Shown one piece after another: positions 60,101 through 64,000 of a DNA stretch of 64,000 nucleotides. Location of the stretch: the NCBI RefSeq assembly GCF_007096355.1, contig NZ_VKDF01000004.1, positions 372,357 through 436,356 on the forward strand, in the 5' to 3' direction. Positions within the stretch are counted from its first letter, which is position 1; each line of letters starts with the position of its first letter. Source of the stretch: Paracoccus sp. M683. Its GTDB lineage: Bacteria; Pseudomonadota; Alphaproteobacteria; Rhodobacterales; Rhodobacteraceae. The notes under the pieces were generated by a model that was given only the letters and a program-made list of their open reading frames with translations, had not been told where the DNA came from and made no database searches. The position numbers and the translations under genes are program-made.

Positions 60101-61051
60101 CTAGTAATCCAGTTGCCCCGATCCGTCGGTCATCGCCCCAGGATAGCCCGAGACAACACGCCAGACGAGATCCTGCATCCAGGCGGCCTGTTCGGGGCTG
60201 GTGCCGCCACGCGCGGGCACCCCTGCGGGCAGGCCATGTGGGTCCCGGTTATAGATCACCGCGAAATGGGCCAGGGCGATCAGGTATTTGCCCAGCTCGT
60301 TGGGGTGGATCACATCCTCGAACAGCTGCTGCATCTCGGTCAGGCCCGGCGCCTCGCCGGCGGCGATCGCGTCATAGGCGGCGGCCATGATCAGCGGGCC
60401 GGGGATCACCTTCATCGCGGGCGAGCCCTCGGGCCGGTTCTTGTTGACGTGGTTTGCGATCTGTTCCCACAGCACCATCTCGCGGTCCATCCGCTGACGG
60501 AAGGGGATCTTGCCATCCGAGTCCTTATAGGGGTTTTCGTGATCGGGGCCGGAATCGATGTCGACCCAGGTGGCATACAGGATGGTCGCCGCCCCCTGGC
60601 CGTCCTTGCCGTATGTCCAGGCCTGTTCGAACCAGCGCAGGCCCATTTCTTCGGACCTGTGAAAGGGCAGGGTGTTGGACAGCGACACGCGCTCGGTGAT
60701 GACCATCAGGTCGAACTGGGCCATGGCGGCGGGGTCGCGCAGGTTCGGCTCGGCCGGGTGCTCCCACCGCCATTCCATCGGGCTGCCGGGAATGGTGGAT
60801 TTGACCAGCGTGGTGCCACGCCCGCCAGCGGCGTTGATCATGTCGCGCAGCGGTTCCATGACGCCATCGGTCAGGCTGTGGCCCGATTCGACAATGCGCA
60901 GCCTGGGCAGCGGTTCCTGCCCCCAGGCCCGGCCTGCCGCAGCGGCCAGGATTGCCATTGCCGCCGCTGAGCCGAGGGCGAACTGTCGCCGGGTCACACC
61001 CTGCGCCGCCCGCTGCGCCGCCACCGTTTCGCGCTGGAATGTCACGATCAT
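60101..61051 (-). CDS. SGNH-like hydrolase, Tat-exported
   Basis: The 316-residue protein starts with a twin-arginine signal (TRRQFALGSAAAMAILAAAA, Arg21-Arg22) ending near WGQ. ESGHSLTDG supplies the likely catalytic Ser59, and DVIHPNELG near residue 245 the Asp/His pair, both as in SGNH hydrolases. It may remove an acyl or acetyl group from a surface polymer. The GGGGG at about 61057 precedes ATG 61051. It is separate from the TRAP operon by about 120 bp. Confidence 0.7.
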   Translation of the reverse strand: MIVTFQRETVAAQRAAQGVTRRQFALGSAAAMAILAAAAGRAWGQEPLPRLRIVESGHSLTDGVMEPLRDMINAAGGRGTTLVKSTIPGSPMEWRWEHPAEPNLRDPAAMAQFDLMVITERVSLSNTLPFHRSEEMGLRWFEQAWTYGKDGQGAATILYATWVDIDSGPDHENPYKDSDGKIPFRQRMDREMVLWEQIANHVNKNRPEGSPAMKVIPGPLIMAAAYDAIAAGEAPGLTEMQQLFEDVIHPNELGKYLIALAHFAVIYNRDPHGLPAGVPARGGTSPEQAAWMQDLVWRVVSGYPGAMTDGSGQLDY

Positions 61052-61139
61052 ATCACCCCCAAAGCCAGAACCCTTACGATGACCGAATTTAGTCGGCTTC
61101 ACCCATTCCGGCAAGCAAAGCCAACCGACGCAGGCAGGG

Positions 61140-63260
61140 TCAGCGCAGGTCCGGCCCCGCCATCAACAGCTTGTCGGGGGTAAAGGGCATGTCGCGCAGG
61201 CGGATGCCGGTGGCGTTGAAGATCGCATTGCCGACGGCCGCCGGCACGCCGACGATGCCGATTTCGCCAATGCCCTTGGCGCCGGTGGGGCCGAACCATT
61301 CGTCGAACTCGTCGATCCAGATCGCATCCAACCGGCCGATATCTGCATGGGCGGCGATGTGATAGCCGGCGAAATCGGCGTTCACCACATGGCCAAAGCG
61401 CGGGTCGGTCACGCTTTCCTCGTGCAGAGCGGCGGAAATCCCCATGGTCATGCCGCCAATCATCTGTGAGCGCGCGGTGACCGGGTTGATGATCTGGCCC
61501 GCCGCATAGGCGCCCAGCATGCGCGGCACCCGCACCTCGCCGGTGACGGTATTCACCCGCGCCTCGGCGAAATGCGCACCATAGGCATGCATCGACTGGT
61601 TCTTATAGCCCTTGGGCGGCCCGCTGCTGGCCACGACATGCGCGCCCTCGGCCGGTGTCTCGCCATATTTGCCACGGAACTTCCGCGCCGCCCGGATGAT
61701 CGCGCCGCCCCAGCTATAGGTGCCCGCACTGCCGCCCGCGACCATGGCCAGCGCAAGGCCGGTGCGGCCGATTTCCAGCTGCACCCGGTCCATTGGCACG
61801 GACAGCGCATCGGCGGCGATCTGGGTCAGCGCGGTCCATGCGCCGGTGCCGATATCGCTGGCACCCAGTTGCACGACATAGCGTCCGCCCCGGAACCGGA
61901 TGCGGCAGCGCGTCGGCAGCATATGGACATGCGGAAATGCGGCCGCCGCCACGCCCATCCCGATCAGCCATTCGCCCTGCCGCCGCTGGCCCGGCATGGC
62001 GGCACGGTCGGCCCAGCCAAAGGCCGCCGCGCCCTCGGTCAGACAGGCGGTCAGGTTGCGCGTGCTGAAGGGCTTGCCTGTATCGGGGTTGGTTGCAGGT
62101 TCGTTGCGCAGGCGCAACTGGACCGGGTCGACGCCGCAGTCATGGGCCAGTTCGTCCATCGCCGTTTCCAGCGCGAACATGCCCGAAAACTCGCCCGGCC
62201 CGCGCATGAAGGTGGCCGGTGCGGTATCCAGCACCTGCCGGTGATAGATGGTCCGGCAGGCCGGCGCGGCATAGATCATCCGCGGCCCCCCGCCCGAGGC
62301 GTCGATATAGGATTTCAGCCGCGAATCCGGGGCGGTGATGTGATGCTCGATCCCCAGCAACCGGCCCTGATCATCGGCGGCCAGGCGGATGCGGTTATGG
62401 CTGGCGGGGCGGTGGCCGGTTGTGGCGAACATCTGTTGCCGGGTCATGGCGTATTTCACCGCCCGACCGCGCAGCTTCTTCGCCGCAAGAATCGTCAGCA
62501 CTACATGGGGCAGCGGCAGACCCTTGCCGCCGAAACCGCCGCCGGTATAGGGGGCGATGATCTCGATCTGGTTCGGCAACAGCCCCAGAAGCGGGGGCAG
62601 AAACAGTTGCGCGGTCAGAACGCCCTGATTTGCGTCCCAAAGGGTCAGCCGCGTCTTTCTTGGATCAAGGCCACCGCCCTTTCGCCAGCGCGCGATCAGG
62701 GCGTGCGGTTCCAGCGGGTTATGATGCTGTACCGGGTGGGTATAGACCCCGTCGATCCGGTGTGTGGCAGCTGCCCACGCCGCATCCATGTCACCGCGCG
62801 ATCGCTGCCCCGGCTCGCCGCCGACCTTTTTGGGCACAGGCAGGTCGGGCAGGTCCGGGGTGAAGGCGGCCTCGAAGGGCAGGGGGCGGCAGGTGACGCG
62901 CACCAGCCCCGCCGCGTGCCGCGCGGTTGCGGCATCCGCCGCCACCACTGCGCCGATGAACTGGCCGAAATGCGCGATCTGTGGCGATTGCAGCACCTTC
63001 AGCGAGGCATCGGTGCCCAGCCACAGTCGGGGCGCGTTCAGATGGGTCAGCACCAGTTCGACGCCGGGCAGGGACTCGGCAGCACTGGTGTCGATCCGGG
63101 TGATCTCGCCCTTGGCCAGCGTGGCGGTGATGGGCCACAGCCACAGCGGGTCATCGACCGGATGTTCATAGGCATAAGGCGCGGTGCCGCTGGCCTTCAG
63201 CGGCCCGTCGATCCGACGGCGCGGGGCGCCGATATTGCGGGGATCATTAGGGCGGTTCAT
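61140..63260 (-). CDS. molybdopterin-binding subunit of aldehyde oxidoreductase (PaoC/YagR-like)
   Basis: The 706-residue protein belongs to the xanthine oxidase family. RRRIDGPLKASGTAPYAYEH is the N-terminus, YTGGGFGGKGLPLPH a molybdopterin motif, and AKGIGEIG (Glu666 is the base) the active-site end. Length and the partner gene match E. coli PaoC (YagR), which oxidises aromatic aldehydes. ATG 63260 overlaps the stop of the flavoprotein gene (ATGA). The small Fe-S subunit would lie beyond the window. Confidence 0.88.
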   Translation of the reverse strand: MNRPNDPRNIGAPRRRIDGPLKASGTAPYAYEHPVDDPLWLWPITATLAKGEITRIDTSAAESLPGVELVLTHLNAPRLWLGTDASLKVLQSPQIAHFGQFIGAVVAADAATARHAAGLVRVTCRPLPFEAAFTPDLPDLPVPKKVGGEPGQRSRGDMDAAWAAATHRIDGVYTHPVQHHNPLEPHALIARWRKGGGLDPRKTRLTLWDANQGVLTAQLFLPPLLGLLPNQIEIIAPYTGGGFGGKGLPLPHVVLTILAAKKLRGRAVKYAMTRQQMFATTGHRPASHNRIRLAADDQGRLLGIEHHITAPDSRLKSYIDASGGGPRMIYAAPACRTIYHRQVLDTAPATFMRGPGEFSGMFALETAMDELAHDCGVDPVQLRLRNEPATNPDTGKPFSTRNLTACLTEGAAAFGWADRAAMPGQRRQGEWLIGMGVAAAAFPHVHMLPTRCRIRFRGGRYVVQLGASDIGTGAWTALTQIAADALSVPMDRVQLEIGRTGLALAMVAGGSAGTYSWGGAIIRAARKFRGKYGETPAEGAHVVASSGPPKGYKNQSMHAYGAHFAEARVNTVTGEVRVPRMLGAYAAGQIINPVTARSQMIGGMTMGISAALHEESVTDPRFGHVVNADFAGYHIAAHADIGRLDAIWIDEFDEWFGPTGAKGIGEIGIVGVPAAVGNAIFNATGIRLRDMPFTPDKLLMAGPDLR

Positions 63261-64000
63261 GGCGCTGGGCTTTCGTCAATGCCGGCCAGACCGGCCAGCA
63301 CGGCGACGATGGCATTGCGCAGCATGGGCAGTTTGAAGCCATTGTCATGGCCGGTCTGCGCCTGCGCCAGTTCGACCTCGGCCGCGTCGCGCAAGGCCTG
63401 AACCGTCGCCCGTGCCCCGCGCAGCGACTGTTCGGCCAGCCGTGCCCGGTGGGGGCGATGCGCGACCCCGCCAAGCGCCAGCCGGATGTCCTGGATCCTG
63501 CCATCCCGAATCTCCAGCGCGGCAGCGACCGAGACCAGCGCAAAGGCGAACGAGGCCCGGTCCCGGATCTTGCGATAGCTGGATCGGGCCGTGGCGGGCA
63601 GGGGCGGCAGTTCGATCGCAGTGATCAGCTCGTCACCGGCCAGATTGGTATCCAGCTGCGGGGTATCGCCGGCCGGGCGATGGAAATCGGCAAAGGGGAT
63701 GCGCCGTTCGCCCTGCCGCCCAAGCGCGATGACCATCGCATCCAGTGCCGCCAGCGGCACACACAGATCCGAGGGATGCACGGCCATGCACTGCCCGCCG
63801 GTCTCGAAAATCGCGTTATGGCGGCCAAAGCCCTCCCGCGCAGGGCAGCCGCTGCCGGGATCGCGCTTGTTGCACGGCGTGGCGAGGTTCTGGAAATAGA
63901 CGCAGCGGCTGCGCTGCATCAGGTTTCCGCCGGTCGAGGCCATATTGCGCAGCTGACCCGATGCCCCCGACAGCAGCGCCTGTGCGACAAGGGGAAAACG
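63257..64000 (-). CDS. FAD-binding subunit of aldehyde oxidoreductase (PaoB/YagS-like), 5' end missing
   Basis: The reading frame is open to the window edge, giving 247 C-terminal residues. QLRNMASTGGNLMQRSRCVYF and CNKRDPGSGC match the additional Fe-S segment of PaoB, absent from ordinary xanthine dehydrogenase flavoproteins. CMAVHPSDLCVPLAAL follows, and then the CO-dehydrogenase C-terminal domain. It passes electrons from molybdenum via Fe-S to FAD. ATG at 63943 is internal, not the true start. Confidence 0.88.
   Translation of the reverse strand, partial: RFPLVAQALLSGASGQLRNMASTGGNLMQRSRCVYFQNLATPCNKRDPGSGCPAREGFGRHNAIFETGGQCMAVHPSDLCVPLAALDAMVIALGRQGERRIPFADFHRPAGDTPQLDTNLAGDELITAIELPPLPATARSSYRKIRDRASFAFALVSVAAALEIRDGRIQDIRLALGGVAHRPHRARLAEQSLRGARATVQALRDAAEVELAQAQTGHDNGFKLPMLRNAIVAVLAGLAGIDESPAP

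Noticed and set aside
61572-63401. Long plus-strand frame opposite the molybdenum subunit gene
   Set aside because: Shadow of a high-GC gene; no domain seen.
1-64000. CRISPR array, tRNA, rRNA, insertion sequence or prophage
   Set aside because: No regularly spaced repeats, tRNA-like cloverleaf, transposase or phage structural gene was seen on reading both strands.

Overview
The window looks like chromosomal DNA of an alphaproteobacterium of the Rhodobacteraceae/Paracoccaceae, most like Paracoccus. The grounds are the high GC content, crotonyl-CoA carboxylase/reductase with ethylmalonyl-CoA mutase (ethylmalonyl-CoA pathway of acetate assimilation), the division regulator MipZ, E1-alpha/E1-beta pyruvate dehydrogenase with an extra lipoyl domain on E1-beta, a COQ7-type hydroxylase, and an ffh to rpmE gene order typical of the group. 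No tRNA, rRNA, CRISPR array, complete insertion sequence or prophage was seen. Identifications come from reading the translations, not from searches.

Layout. 1-5.9 kb: an unknown gene end, an EcsC-family protein, small membrane proteins, a RecD-like helicase, an M48 protease and an amino-acid permease. 5.9-10.6 kb: ccr and ecm, divergent, with an acyltransferase between them. 10.9-15.2 kb: two DMT exporters coupled to an AhpD-like peroxidase-related protein, a decayed VOC gene, and a divergent LysR/azoreductase pair. 15.4-22.1 kb: housekeeping block ffh, coq7, two GNATs, chorismate mutase, rpsP, rimM, a sulfotransferase-like gene, trmD, rplS, rpmE. 22.2-23.3 kb: an Rrf2 regulator and two small unknown genes behind a palindromic putative operator. 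23.4-28.6 kb: mipZ and an RND efflux pair. 29-32.1 kb: a winged-helix/TPR membrane regulator facing an alpha/beta hydrolase, then a DUF4242-like gene. 32.4-36.7 kb: pdhC, pdhB, pdhA and an FtsB-like gene, all on the minus strand. 36.7-40.2 kb: a polytopic membrane hydrolase and an M20 deacylase.

40.36-48.72 kb is the most unusual part. Ten tightly packed co-directional genes encode a coiled-coil protein (TelA-like in general form), four small membrane proteins, two large proteins of unknown function, a putative glycolipid-binding protein, a AAA+ ATPase and a DUF1523 protein. No established function is known to me. I infer an envelope-associated ATP-driven machine. One member appears to carry a frameshift.

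48.9-64 kb is catabolic: a LysR gene behind a large inverted repeat; deoC with a two-domain ALDH16-type dehydrogenase; a minus-strand cluster of TRAP transporter, malonyl-CoA synthetase, type II dehydroquinase, Gfo/Idh/MocA oxidoreductase and HpcH/HpaI aldolase; a Tat-exported SGNH-like hydrolase; and PaoC/PaoB-like molybdenum aldehyde oxidoreductase subunits, the last running off the window end.
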